In this document: piece after piece, positions 29,401 to 31,028 of the stretch
How the letters are laid out: the number at the start of each line of letters is the position of its first letter
Numbering within the stretch: the first letter of the stretch is position 1
Program-made: the position numbers and the translations under genes
Notes under the pieces: model-generated
Seen by the model: only the letters and a program-made list of their open reading frames with translations
Databases searched by the model: none
What the model was told of the DNA's origin: nothing
From: Sphingomonas sp. LM7
GTDB lineage: Bacteria; Pseudomonadota; Alphaproteobacteria; Sphingomonadales; Sphingomonadaceae
Reading direction: 5' to 3'
DNA: 64,000 nt
NCBI RefSeq assembly: GCF_002002925.1
Contig: NZ_CP019511.1
Span: forward strand, 1,240,001-1,304,000

Positions 29401-29975
29401 GGAACGGTGTCGCCGTTGACTTCCAGGCCGCTCCCGGCGAGCCGCGGCATCTCCATGCGCACGAAGCCGCTGCTATCCTTGACGCCATCGCCCAGGAAGA
29501 CGCGGGCCTTGGAACCATGGGCAACCGCATTGTCCGCGAAATCGGCAGAACCGAAGTTCCACGCCATGTTTTCGATCGTCGCCGCATAATTGCCGACGGG
29601 CGAGCCATTGAAAGTGAGGTTGAAGTTCTTGAGGACGTCGGCGAACGCCTGGAACCGCCCGAGACGGGCATCTTCGGTTATCTGGAGGCCATAGGGGGTC
29701 TTGCCGAGCGTGCCGGCCCCGAGGCCCGCCTTCTTCATCTCGTCGACATATTGGTCGGCCATGCCCTGGGTGCCGTCCGACCAGAATACATATACCGGCC
29801 GGCTGCCATCGACTCGCGCGCGATGGGCGGCGTTGGTATCCTGGAGATAGGTTTCCAGGCCCGCCTGGCGCATCGCGTCTATGATCGCCGCCTTCTCGCC
29901 CGCCGAAAGCGGGCCGCCGGAGGCATTCCCCATTCCGGAAAGCGAGGCGTCGAGCGCGTCGGTGAACACGCTCAT
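1..29975 (-). CDS. Giant RTX / cadherin-like type I secreted protein (at least 9,991 aa, C-terminus beyond the window)
   Basis: One uninterrupted frame runs from the ATG at 29975-29973 to base 3 with no stop, so the C-terminus and any type I secretion signal lie off the left edge. There is no Sec signal peptide, as expected for a type I substrate. Order of parts: HlyA-like N-terminal region (residues 1 to about 540); DxDxDG block (about 896-1015); a non-repetitive stretch to about 1580; alternating GGxGxD nonapeptides and HCBP-related 'FADGT-W' segments (about 1583-7150) interrupted by a lectin-like domain and two jelly-roll-like modules; cadherin-like modules (about 7160-7890); a second RTX block (about 7893-8316); and further cadherin-like and 'LPxWLxFDxxTxxFTGTPP' modules to the edge. 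The start overlaps the stop of the upstream gene (ATGA), which implies coupled translation. The nearby HlyB, HlyD and HlyC genes fit export and perhaps acylation. It could be an adhesin (lectin and cadherin modules) or an RTX toxin (hydrophobic N-terminus, acyltransferase); the sequence does not settle which. Codon-aligned antisense frames here are artefacts. Confidence 0.95.
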   Translation of the reverse strand, partial: MSVFTDALDASLSGMGNASGGPLSAGEKAAIIDAMRQAGLETYLQDTNAAHRARVDGSRPVYVFWSDGTQGMADQYVDEMKKAGLGAGTLGKTPYGLQITEDARLGRFQAFADVLKNFNLTFNGSPVGNYAATIENMAWNFGSADFADNAVAHGSKARVFLGDGVKDSSGFVRMEMPRLAGSGLEVNGDTVPASLTKEQHIARDRMYRTIEEAYKALNRGPDKLVDRNRLERFLDSIPFKEIWGKFKSMVTGLAEAGIDVTTKTLAEIERTFVRTFRASAEKMTEFTAFAEARAKSIIAAIDNVAHDIPDYLRAGVKKAKDFYTAPDGSIDKVRVGASIATGVLAIANIWVELDRRNYEPEAVAAYLKSAAKDAIESLPYAGAIMLAGMTPLGPALMFTLGAVGAYVGIRNVVHYMANEAGLDHNGVTYKIVKQIDDSLAAFEKKAQGYVTWAAKELAKGVEIGLEQLTGRSIEWITEQTSTWAGLDNDILIGDDITQLVGSDDKNWLVHRAAGEAYGEKGDDTLVGWFAEDIKKGDAIGGVLGLGDNGQPVYITAREIRENEAAALARWKSNIESGVPDENNPKPIPRPNVIRAEEDHQLLLDGGEGNDWVLAIGGKKVITAGGLGRDWIYNGSDGGVIYGDTLDGSYERQKRGANGELLFGSDGKPITEPAPVEDSAENSDNIWYSSNTTVMDAQHHDVLKFYGLTLTGGNAEGGAAGLLAFGGIGGAIGMANFAFSLDENGKYDPARSIYFDHLFPWMTYVLRPNGNGGLDLYVTNQFDQLFQAVFGEGGSDAYDAKQALDAQGTLKGWMHIRNFDFVGSYIGMRQGELADQGTFNMVFKAVNPLADLVSAFAPLMGLAGFAMAAQLGGATLIDQAFTLSAAASRFVKGMKWTSGEDPLVIDLDGDGIETIDLATSQVYFDVDGDLFAERTGWLKGDDGFLVLDVNGNGSIDDISEMFGGVGASGFAELAALDSNSDGKITIADARWAALRIWRDRDGDGVTDAGEMLGLDALGVVSLDVLGTAMNVTTPQGTQLTAYGDITFASGVTRRMYDAVLAASHVDTRYAGEAGRAEWQSADVIDARGFGRLTDLSIAATNDIGFGTLVAQTAAAMTAPKLKTLVAQVGAVLGGWGETLEQTRELTPVLVIAGTDGKPMLADRGIYVEDAAGGYWTRASGQPVLGAGGQPIARATLEDLLAMGGGWQLEQTWSPRDRAEQPEHRDEAPYLMRVVDGRAQILDYGLRNADGSWRMASGAAVLDGNGAVIAAPTRADIVAQAHALGTEWRIESIGHNPYADLGVEQIGVRFADGIAVDYTVQVTDQDGSFYVWARNLDRALQLEWKTGDSREFNLRNYEIDFDTLDEVGSTDDSVYRVEMLTPAQFHFATSLGGVDFRPEMLSATLNNSTGHLAYALGPDGTANLSTDPEKYVSGVAMMIDLLQPVMTEYITTSRRLAVRIALQGGLADFADGLEYDVATDSYNATTRRELAPLFEAIFAAAPASNADDAVFDYLTDWNEILWQIYPDYRLSGSGNLLGSTVSINQPFILQMLLPAFENVGVDLDIHAVAHALSVDETRLVTHAAGDTAVDGTGRTDFFYMSTGQQTFRGGEGADYYFAGKNFGNDLIYDRDAGGADELRFTDVQAADVVASREGQDLILQIRGRTDTIRITDQFLGELNEYLSNGKQLESGVNAIVFADGVVWDRTRLAMQVVDEARAVGTFNDPYVGSGSGDVLWGGKGNDYLSGGAGGDIYVFERGDGQDVVDDIGRFSFGPIKAGLDFIRFKGDISAEDLRLVRDGASENLKIVVLDKNGNVTSDTIEVVGQFGGVRLNLGLFKDLMGGDAGLDYVAPNLIERFIFEDGTSLEFTEIVQRVLANAKTDGDDAIYGMLNANTLDGGKGKDYLTGAQGFDTYLFGRAYGQDVVEDSDYSLALFGPKDDKLRFTDDLRWTDFDFLRNGPSDTLTLQVKGTSDQLILKDFLKEVFLVGYVNLLETIEFADGTSWSYLKLLQHYVDIAKTAGDDHIYGFAGIRDQIDGGAGNDMLEGMSGDDRYIFGLGYGTDTILDDDGDETVRMEGIASDDVLFSRTALDLIITVKGSGEKLILKNQYVRDDGQHFAVEYFEFTDRTIAWTDVNPEDLDLVGTNGDDIIRGSDFGELLDGRGGDDQLIGGDGGDRYKFDIGYGDDVIVDKRTRANWPDRPGMHVAVNDVIEFGPGITWDNMVRERSGNDLLLTFVSEQGIAFGDSLRIRDHFLNVESAIEGFRFHDGRYVPIAEVERNMQITGGNAADNADIPFQMDQPNALDGRQGNDVLRGGREGDTYAFSVGYDSDRIIEQADQAGKIDRVVFGQSVSRDQVRFRRSGNDLVIDLQNGLDILTIVGGLANTRVEEFLFADGSTIKMEDATSFTGEDGVTVTLPPVLDRLYAGTDGDDDLLGFDNRDDTIAGGAGSDAMAGGSGNDSYRFGIGDGSDSVYDSAGIDRIVFGAGLTQDRVVFRNVDGDLVVTFTAGDDTLVILGGYNATPVENFVFADGTILSIAEVRANLFETASHDDQELIDLRDLGANPEIVAGRGNDRILMANGGTLVINPGDGIDRIEMPAGVTDATVTLSGAGVASVKVRLSALDSNDLIIDIPATGDQLVIAGALGTGATPRIVFADGSVWDKAALVQRAIEDQASSGADTILGSESADQIRGGTGDDQMRGGGGDDTYFYVIGDGRDVIDDANGTDALKVSGYSPGEMRVARAAPDRDELVLSFGDDGDQVVLRYDGNGRGVDSVVFGDGTSFSRDALFALADAAGRTGDDRLIGTGSADTLEGGRGDDVLIGQGGADTYIFNRGDGIDRIEAGNAPDGSATLRFGTGIALEDVVAKRDVDGNLVLLITGTDDRVTLVDPTNDPDGVVGTVRFADGRTRTFAAYALDVQSTDGDDHIVVPANKNGVGVWTGAEIYGGLGNDHIEGGRGADVLTGGKGGDLLQGGEGADVYYFERGDGQDVVDERGVAGDAIDRLRLGAGIAPGDVKVVVGAGRDVTLLIGTTGDRVVLRDQLAANPGGQDLGIEEVVFADGTHWSLSTLYSRLAQGGAGDDTIDLGQIGDIPVTFAGGRGDDVLAGGAGDDIYDFAAGDGRDVIREVDAAGSLDILRIAAGISATQLVVTRTGDDLVLRFVGSDDSVTIARGALASLAPIDQVQFADGTMIAAASLRAMVVDAAAAEARLYPTSGDPFANPIFPDAGTGPGSGGASSTIAIALNGAASLPVDGLATVGSATRIEDGEYQLTPDAGDQAGAVWGRIDLRQDVTWTTRMFFGSRDGGADGLSFALQAQGPATLGGSGGGALGALVAGSLGIAFDTYPNGWEPGDFSQIVVDGAVGDTAFDPYHEHGNIEDGAWHDVQIRWDAETQTLSYTLDGQPVASKTYDAVGTLFGGQTEIWYGFGGATGGATNDQRVEIVAVETIAANVPVDTGAVFQIGSGLHARQLMGTAAQNDYNVFVSASAWGSGVDTVVNFKTGASGDVLDITLAQGLAGQVVARQSGADTLVYFVEADTRTLDAARLLLRLQGVRASDLTDENFGGAPHVIAADVTINGTNAAETLTGGWGAETLNGVWGADRLIGGGGNDLLKGGGDNDVYVFRLGDGQDVIRDEHSDWPTLYSGGYDAIEFGAGITPEMLRYSVSGSDLIIAIAGTNERITVQGGFRDDRYRLEELRFADGRVVKYFNDIVNILSTGGAGDDVLLDDVDAGLLVGGAGNDALHGHWGADRLIGGTGNDLLKGGGDNDVYVFNLGDGQDVVRDEHSDWPTLYSGGNDTIEFGHGITADMLRYKVTGSDLVIEIAGTDDRITIQGGFRDDRYRIEQLRFADGSVVNYFNDIVNILSTGGTGDDNLLDDNGAGTLSGGAGNDTLSSYWGADRLTGGAGNDILRGGGDNDVYVFNLGDGQDVVRDEHSDWPTLYSGGFDAIAFGAGITAAMLRFWGSGGDLVIALAGTNDRITVQGGLWDDKYRIEELRFADGSVMTYADAIARIATDAVPGITATAVAGGAYAGGAHDDTLYAIAVGSPVEMLGNGGNDSIEGGSAGDVIVGGAGDDVLSGNDGNDVYRFSAGFGQDTIYDWGGEGSGFNVIEFDATLSAADLRVGPTPSESIALYFAGTEDRIILSSNAIQEVRFADGTVFTYGDLYGLQNPPSGEELDATGASITVEGTAGADYIDGGEGNDTLTGGGGDDRIYGSSGDDILEGGTGSDILEGGDGANVYRFDRGFGVDEVVSHGWEGSGVREDWIEFLDGIDSSEILLETTPDPNGSSSDLVIRFVGTEDRILVESALDDSSRLAGIRFADGTSWSIDDIFQRVQPASGLFVTEALQENAVLIGGAGDDWIQGGTGADQLTGGAGEDDLSGGDGDDILEGGAGNDWLNGNEGDDEYRFAAGWGADELYEWQPGETNRILFDASVEVADIVVELARNGFDLILRRTGSADVIRVINGATDGPIAAVAFSDGTEWSHADLIARAVEQPGIDLVGAGNPDTLSGGAGDEQISGQSGDDTLSGGGGNDRLSGGNGADTLAGGAGDDVLEGGEGADTYVFARGNGQDRIGADWSGSQDRILFAADIAPEDVRVEWDSNSNGIYLLVGEAGADRILIEGASFAMLGSVDFADGTVWDGQAVRDMAVWPSGQYGYGSEGGEIFTGAATDDTFYGYDGDDTLSGDAGNDTLGGGEGDDTITGGAGNDRLDGGEGGDVFRFGSGFGQDRMAFNGAEDNANILEFDATIDAASIRVEHDPDYGVAYIRVDGTNDRIAFDYGLTGLEVIAEIRFADGTIWSNADILARVATAPLAAIDGIGIADTLTGTAFADALDGADGDDVLDGGAGNDQLYGGIGDDVLTGGTGDDYLEGGDGDDIYRFASGFGQDRVSASGSPDDDDTVVFEAGISAEEVEVRAAGGSFILSRGADRISLWSWAEGDEVRFNDGTIWTFADLEARALPSQGVELSPAPSSTFVGTEFDDILHADWAKTHGDNHGPQQLSAGAGMDQLYSGEGADTLDGGTGADFLAGGYGNDTYLFSAGFGQDRISEDAVEGEISILRFDATISATDLRVEFDPETSDGTLRLRIAGTEDSIELGNARTSNEEGGVGRSADDIGTFSADLADYEIHFADGTIWSAEEVRTRAVAVPSTHLTGLIELQGGAGDDILTGSYGNDALHGGGGNDRLIGEWGEDLLDGGAGNDWIDGGYGTDVYVFGRGSGQDTVYNRYSWSGDDDIVSFGEGITASDLLVESSGSNLVLKIRGSEDRLTVIYGTNSYAIGEVRFADGSRWTHAELMARIEESQGEFVEAPSAGAALTGTAGDDQLTGTGGDDVLTGDSAVRLQPDGPNLIANGSFETLGTDFTPQDWGQWSDGVLPGWTREGGQSWELVNSGYAGIAATDGAYWLDMDSGGGSNSNMVISQTVTGLAAGESLLLQFDHANRTDAESGGFEVLWNGQVVARINDTGTAMTHRMVRVTALDGNNVVTFRGTGWENSSGASLDNIQLNRFVETVALPAGRDRLEGLAGDDQLHGGAGDDQLLGGQGADQLFGGDGNDTLDGGVGADLIDGGSGNDSLAGGDGDDRYVFGRGSGQDRLSENYGFDRIVLGEGLALADLRLERMANGDLLIRVADTDDRLLVAGMFSGSATAVEQLVFADGTTLDFEAIAALTRAGTPQGDLLVGSPNADLLVGGAGDDTLSGAAGNDTLEGGAGNDSLSGEGNADTLVGGRGDDLLRGGAGDDLYRIALGDGQDRIQDDGGVDTVEFGAGIGPADVRVSRAGTAFVLELANSQRVTLENGVGSGAGAIEAVRFADGTSWTQADLLARAMAGTAGDDSYTGTDAAETIAGANGNDILLGLGGADQISGGAGDDRLEGGLGDDRLAGGSGSDLLIGGGGADLYVFAAGDGVDRIEDRGESAGDLLRIEGHALENTRFSRIGDDLHIRFADSADHVTVAGAFASGGNAIEAVAFAASATTLQPADLLTRLVPDIAVTGAWLVGGAGDDTLTGGNAADYLDGGDGADVLIGGGGNDHFGGIAGDAFVDTLTGGAGRDIFSYVPTHGAAPDRAADVITDFQVGAGGDVIRLFEGNPNPFEDGRVRLVQGGADTLVVVRDTEGMDLVALRLLGIDAATLTAANFDGVPIGSDNSLNIVDGNAGSVLGGSPLGDRILGNGGDDVISGYAGNDRLSGGTGNDRIDGGFDDDQITGGAGDDVIDGGRGNDILVGDSGNDVLRGGTADDAGDGNDLFQGGAGDDTLNGGTGNDVYRFARGDGRDTITDEGGSDRIEFGAGITAADVSVAQYGSQGIELRVADNGGRVLLANAFAPGGALEAVRFADGSSWSWTDLLARSVAATAGDDALAVRIAPAASATRDLLVNGGFEIVNAAAGNYTGWGWTTFSLAGWTDINGAQFELTNSGVEGIVATEGTHWLDLDGNGRNMNIRQTVAGLAAGQSLLLQFDHANRTSAVSGSFEVLWNGAVVASVDATGITPRGSALLLTAITGDNVLGFRATGTQDNIGASLDNVRLFEIDPNAPRTLSGLAGNDVLTGSGLADILIGGTGDDQLRGGGGDDVYRFARGDGQDVISDDSGANRVEFAAGIAAGDVRLVRGRETVVLEIIGTGDRIDLGMAASPGMSVREIAFADGTVWTPAMLVAMATASTAGDDLIYGTPGVDTLSGGAGDDRLVGRDGDDVLDGGSGVDRLEGGAGNDRYRFGLGGGQDLIVDGGGADDVLELGAGLAADRIRVRQNNDGTRFTLEHLDGNERVTIEDALGAGKIERVRFADGTEWGLADLLARAASIGNDVLHGDDTANILAGGLGDDQLVGGLGDDIYRFTRGDGRETIRDASNSAADRLEIAGYADQDLQFIRRGVGSNDIVIRFAGSDDEVVILDALSGARGIETLVLTGSGVTLSVADIVARLLAGASTGGDDIIEGTPGDDTITGGGGSDLVVGEAANDIYVYRRGDGDDRIDAFGSGNDVVRLDDLNVADIASAVRAGPDSNDLVISFKSSGDRLVLRDVLANQNGGSSSLVVRFADGTEWNRDAMRARALQDIVTPGDDSIRGFDGADLLRSGTGADYMAGGQGADSYVYARGDGNDTIQDGGTDTAADRVTFSGIASTDVSVERLFRGSDTVVFRFASSASDSVTVVDALTLGGRGIESFVFADGVTWTHDTLLERLDNRAPVARDDGFYSVTTGQPLVLRAADLLRNDFDADGDAIRIVAVDGGAHGVATINQAGEITFTATGGYYGPTQLRYTLSDGRSGFATGNVEIRVRPVATALDDIGFTVEEDDFLTIRVERLLSNDLDGDRMLVGQVYGAVGGIASLASDGSIGFTPDANFTGRASFLYVANTPEGGRAEARVYIDVTPVNDAPIAAADGGFVTAEGTTFTIDPATLLANDRDVDGDTLVIQSLLSSANAIVSINAQGLIEVRPRDYYWGQTYFDYVVADPSGAIATGRVHLNVTPVNDAPEARADRFELTQAGEPILEDNPIVLSAERLLANDIERDGDPMRVIAVANSHGGNARLLENGTVLFEPWADFNGDAWFDYQVTDDQGGYSWARATIAYTPVNDRPVARDDNYQDDDFYFLRGPEDVAIEIPIIELLKNDYDPEGFAVFFEQARDAFHGTLEIRDGKIIFTPDENYWGEATFAYTVTDPSGAVDGGIVTLYFDNVSDGPPIAGNDTIYVYEDVPTTIPISALLGNDYDLDRDPLTFLDWELIDGINGRIEFDADGNLLFTPNLDASTSSGFRYRVTDGVDGTAEAFVDIVIIPSNDDPTVVDDSGFSTPLDIPMVIRVADLIFNDFDIEQIDTNGDGIPDVDLDQPDRPRPTFIGIDAVLDPVALAQGQRVSVGTARLVTYHGEQFVVIDFAPGFSGNVTIEYRIADAQGLEDTGFAKASVESFYLGTLIGTGKIDYVEGNAGDDTIRTGGGDDWILGFGGNDVFEAGAGGDTIDAGDGDDWIDAGDGADTVNGGAGYDTLVFTGSLIGVRADLESRIGQGGVAHGDVYTGIEALVGTQFADILGGNAQANRLEGGEGRDQLVGRGGDDILLGGADNDRLHGGAGADVLDGGDGIDTVEYFSDEAGSSPAGVTVSLADGTAHGGDAEGDVLIGIENLTGSDFDDILTGNGGANVLIGGRGDDRLDGGAGDDTLIGGRGADLLIGGDGIDMVEYSLSTEGVTIDLANGNAGSGDAQGDVFSGIELVRGSYHADVLRGDAGDNRLSGGLGADVIDGRDGFDTADYSRAEAAVTVDLGAGVGLAGEAVGDTLISIEQVTGSIFDDTLLGGADAEVFDGGRGDDVLRGGAGSDDYRFGFRRGGDVITEIGGAGDVDRLVLIEGVLPKDVSLVREGDDLVVVLENDGSFLKDRARIVNHFLGNERGIETIAFANGATWNRTQIEALVRAGLLDAQDDIYLFGTEDVTAILDPVTLMLNDITEGHDGALELVGVGNAVHGSVSITADGRIAFTGAANYNGDAFFDYTVRDDFGRESTARVEVNLAPVNDAPVGVDDPRINATEDMILRIRIDALLANDYDVDGDGEFEPLTIVGVRPLKDEGGNDLYPYWKRDEYEGPATNLTWKIDGQYIEFKPRPDFFGFAGFEYILSDSAGATSTAKVEVYVNPVNDAPRLDKQQQVVRMDMTTTITVAELMASVYDIETDAFSFVGLHYAANGKATDNGNAIWDAATQTIAYTPGALGKGFLTFDVIDARGASATLSYELKVRPLNDAPVARNDYGLRTLEDTILVIDPATLLANDTDENGDTLTLVSVQRFPDNGKVRIRADGMIEFSPRADYNGGAGFQYTISDGRGGTATGYAAITVMPRNDGPVLRDDVVRGIEDKTLYVIPAEAFGNDYDLQGDVLFFRDSAVLGVLDRRFLSAGFTVEARAANNEGLPEWLSFDAATMTFTGTPPQGTVRTDVVVFLHDPSNGTTFAHRYSFDQGAADELAAGLSVGEEVMGGYQVRAPFAVSHEFGETAFAAGTSVVATLADGAPLPVWLAFDAVTRRFTGTPPEGATAPIDVTLAFSWQNPADPAAVPVTRSETVTLDPAAFSGGAGIGYDSDLALFDMAQGGFTASLAGGRGLPDWLGFDAATRTLHLTGFEPDSDAPVARLQITFTPPAETLGEDEYDAAKRGFTLEFVIDPRLPLDPAINALLAGDPYFAAQGLFALDLGGAGAITASRESRAPLPSWLSFDAETFAFTGTPPASFVGAVPVRLDIAGNGTTIPAMSIITEVAVDAHYRLNDADGFGTSTAGERINLHAPVDFNGTIAILYNAQDEKGGASLDPATILFDVAPDAEKPDAGADSFTLREAETVSFRIIDLIANDRDDDGDRLRVTALTATTNGALAIALATVTLEVPAGLAAAGATWSATLADGSDLPDWMVIDATTGTVTATVPLDVRKSFGLVWTRSTDGVTGAATRFFDGNLATVTYTPNTGFSGLDGFGYTLTDDRQGAVSGQVSLEVQSRFDAPHAVTDRFQGLEETVLVLTPADLLANDYDVDGDAIRFLDVLNAVNGTVSFDGTSIRFTPKGDWDGLASFDYTVTDDVHGTSVGRVEVDVRPTNRAPTLVADVFAATEDTPYIFTAADLLANDSDLDGDAVRFVSLSTEHPDGRILTLPNGRYQFVPDENVTGPVAFSYTITDGRRTSTGSFTFDIAAVNDAPIANPDGIYLGDQDTELVVNFADLIANDRDVEGDAFTLVEVFDGDNGVVRREGDTAVFLGREGYYGDAGFHYRVTDIHGATSTGYVSLIIKPEFDLPIAVSDRGLEMLEDGYLDIDPAMLLANDYIPEGTTPIFLGLTGGNVVELANGLWRFTPDANFFGKATLTYAITNESGFAIPTTVTIDVLPVADRPVATGDTLAMVEDTPLTLFTTQLLANDYDVDRQAIVLKRIVDQHNVTVVDNGIGQLVITPATNANGEAWFDYEIIDSSGATAVARVAVTIAAVNDAPAIDMLPVLTGVEDQPFTATLPAGLVSDADGDALVVELRGQGGTALPDWLHYDRQTRMLS
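10410..10890 (-). other. Jelly-roll / carbohydrate-binding-like module 2 of the giant protein
   Basis: Residues about 6363-6522, a diverged copy of the module at 13455-13950. It has LLVNGGFEIVN, 'GTHWLDLDGNGRNMNIRQTV', GLAAGQSLLLQFDHANRT, FEVLWNGAVV and ASLDNVRLFEID. The two copies are about 1,000 residues apart, each inserted between RTX units, which suggests ligand-binding modules displayed along a repetitive stalk (inference). Confidence 0.55.
13455..13950 (-). other. Jelly-roll / carbohydrate-binding-like module 1 of the giant protein
   Basis: Residues about 5342-5507. The module begins NLIANGSFETLG, has 'GYAGIAATDGAYWLDMD', then QTVTGLAAGESLLLQFDHAN, 'FEVLWNGQVV' and ends ASLDNIQL. The order 'NGSFE ... 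WLDLD ... Q.V.GL..G....L.FD.A ... F.V.WNG ... SLDN' resembles galactose-binding-like beta-sandwich modules found in extracellular proteins. It is flanked on both sides by RTX nonapeptides. Ligand unknown; function is inferred only from fold-like motifs. Confidence 0.55.
17980..19215 (-). repeat. Nearly identical 447-bp in-frame tandem triplicate
   Basis: The same 18-base string beginning gagcgtcggccagtcgct occurs at 18168, 18615 and 19062, exactly 447 bp (149 codons) apart each time. A second anchor (tcgagcagg) occurs at 18360 and 18807, again 447 bp apart. The three copies encode almost the same unit (GGGDNDVYVF, GQDV, RDEHSDWPTLYSGG, then FADG and YFNDIVNILSTGG), with only scattered differences. 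The rest of the array is much more divergent, so this looks like a recent duplication. Outer limits are approximate; the outermost copies are incomplete. Confidence 0.9.
19630..20290 (-). other. Legume-lectin-like (L-type) domain inside the giant protein
   Basis: Residues about 3229-3449 interrupt the RTX array. They carry the pattern of L-type lectins: a leading beta strand with 'GAVWGRIDL', then ADGLSFALQAQ, a Gly-rich loop, 'GSLGIAFDTYPN' with the acidic residue of the metal site, and a later strand 'HDVQIRWDAETQTLSYTLDG' in which the modelled chain is closed by a back-sheet motif. Bacterial L-type lectin domains occur in large adhesins and bind carbohydrates. Carbohydrate binding here is inference; the fold assignment rests on the ADGLSFALQ and IAFDTY motifs. 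Confidence 0.7.
26935..27290 (-). other. EF-hand-like DxDxDG block in the giant protein
   Basis: Residues about 896-1015 contain four closely spaced acidic loops: DLDGDGIET, DVDGDLFAE, DVNGNGSIDD and DSNSDGKIT, followed by DRDGDGVTD. These match the EF-hand-like calcium loop pattern DxDxDG. The same ordered block (DLDGDGIET, then 'GWLKGDDGFLVLD', then 'GFAELAALDSN') recurs in many large RTX proteins and marks the change from the non-repetitive N-terminus to the RTX arrays. Calcium binding is inferred from the motif. Confidence 0.75.
28360..29975 (-). other. N-terminal HlyA-like region of the giant protein
   Basis: Residues 1 to about 540 of the giant protein. Two hydrophobic stretches are visible: about 331-356 (GASIATGVLAIANIWVEL) and about 373-413 (beginning ESLPYAGAIMLAGMTPLG), the latter rich in Gly, Ala and Leu. 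Between the start and these lies a helical, charged segment. The first Asp/Gly-rich RTX-like residues appear at about 486-540. In HlyA-family toxins the hydrophobic N-terminal half inserts into membranes and is activated by HlyC acylation; that this region does so is inference from layout and from the acyltransferase gene nearby. It could equally be a retention or structural module. Confidence 0.5.
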
Positions 29976-30643
29976 TGGCCGAGTTCCCGAACCGCGATCA
30001 CGACCTGGCCGCCCTCAGGCGCGCCGTCCGTGTCATCCAGGCCGAAGAAATCGCGGACGACCTCCTCCGGCATGAGCAGCCGCATTCGCTGCGCCCCGCC
30101 CGCACCCGGCGACTGCCAGGTGGGATCGACCGCCGAAATGTCCACGAGCGCGAAATACTGGACGATCGCGTCGAGCAGGAAGGCGCGAATCCCACCCTTG
30201 GGCAATGCCGGGTCGAGCCGCGCCAGCAGCGTCTCGATGATCCGGAGATGCTCTCCGGTAGTCGCCAGGACGACATCCGCGACTTCGTGGTCGATGACGT
30301 AGGTGAACAGGATCGAGGCGACCCGCGTCGCCTCCGCCGAGCGAAACGGCACCGGCTTGTCCGCCTGATCGGCAAGGGCCGGAATACGGCGGAGCATCTG
30401 ACGCTCGCTGTCCGGCGGCAGGACGAGCAGCGTATCGCTCCGGATCAGCGGATCATGGTCGATCGCGAGCGAAAAGCTGGAGGAATCGAGCTCCTGCTGC
30501 CCGCCGCGGCCGACCCGCAGCTTGATCGTCGGATAATATATCAAATTGCCGTTGATAACGGTCTTGTCGGGATCGATCGCGTCGCTCCGCGCCAGAATTG
30601 CATCCATCGCCATGTCGGCAATCCCATCCAATAGGTTCAGCAT
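29972..30643 (-). CDS. Unrecognised 223-aa protein translationally coupled to the giant RTX protein
   Basis: I do not recognise this family. The start ATG at 30643 has a GGGGA sequence just upstream as a ribosome binding site. The TGA stop overlaps the ATG of the giant gene (ATGA), so the two are very probably co-translated. The product is 223 aa with no signal peptide and no clear membrane segment. It contains an N-terminal helix (MLNLLDGIADMAMDAILA), a beta-rich middle (VINGNLIYYPTIKLRV, then 'FSLAIDHDPLIRSDTLLVLPPD') and a helical C-terminal half. It is probably cytosolic. A role as chaperone, assembly or tethering factor for its giant partner is inference from position only. Confidence 0.85.
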   Translation of the reverse strand: MLNLLDGIADMAMDAILARSDAIDPDKTVINGNLIYYPTIKLRVGRGGQQELDSSSFSLAIDHDPLIRSDTLLVLPPDSERQMLRRIPALADQADKPVPFRSAEATRVASILFTYVIDHEVADVVLATTGEHLRIIETLLARLDPALPKGGIRAFLLDAIVQYFALVDISAVDPTWQSPGAGGAQRMRLLMPEEVVRDFFGLDDTDGAPEGGQVVIAVRELGQ

Positions 30644-30929
30644 CGATCTATTCCCCGGTGCCGGTAAGCGCGGCAGGCGACAAGAAGCGTTCGGCAGGAA
30701 GCGAGGGCCGGCGGCGCATGTGGGGCGAAATCATCCGGCAGCGCATGCCAGTGGCGGTCCGCGTTGGGCGCAGCCGCAGAGTTGCGGGCAGACGGCTTTT
30801 CGCCGTCCCGCAGGACCGTTGCGCCAACGAACTAATTCTTTCCCCCATTACGAAGCCGATTCCCCCCGACCTTCGTGAAGATACCAGCGTCGCGCAACGG
30901 CGCGGCCAAATCAACGCTACAAATCCTGT

Positions 30930-30947
30930 TCGGATCAAATAATCCGA
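30930..30947. promoter_or_regulatory. Candidate operator: inverted repeat TCGGAT-6 nt-ATCCGA
   Basis: Perfect 6-bp arms (TCGGAT/ATCCGA) separated by caaata, in the AT-rich part of the divergent gap. It lies about 80 bp upstream of the acyltransferase -35 candidate and about 290 bp upstream of the 223-aa gene. Size and symmetry suit a dimeric regulator, but chance cannot be excluded. Confidence 0.3.
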
Positions 30948-31028
30948 CTGGACAACGTCGCTTTTACTATGGCGCCCCGCCAAGAGCGCAAACGACTCCA
31001 AGTCACGATATTGACTTGATTCTCCGCG

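Noticed and set aside
339-30302. Very long plus-strand frames (up to 2,260 aa at 8319-15101; also at 3111-8246, 20547-25976 and 27534-30302)
   Set aside because: They start in phase 0 relative to window base 3, exactly codon-aligned antisense to the giant minus-strand gene. Their stops correspond only to rare TTA, CTA and TCA codons of that gene, which a GC-rich genome avoids. They show no family-like sequence.
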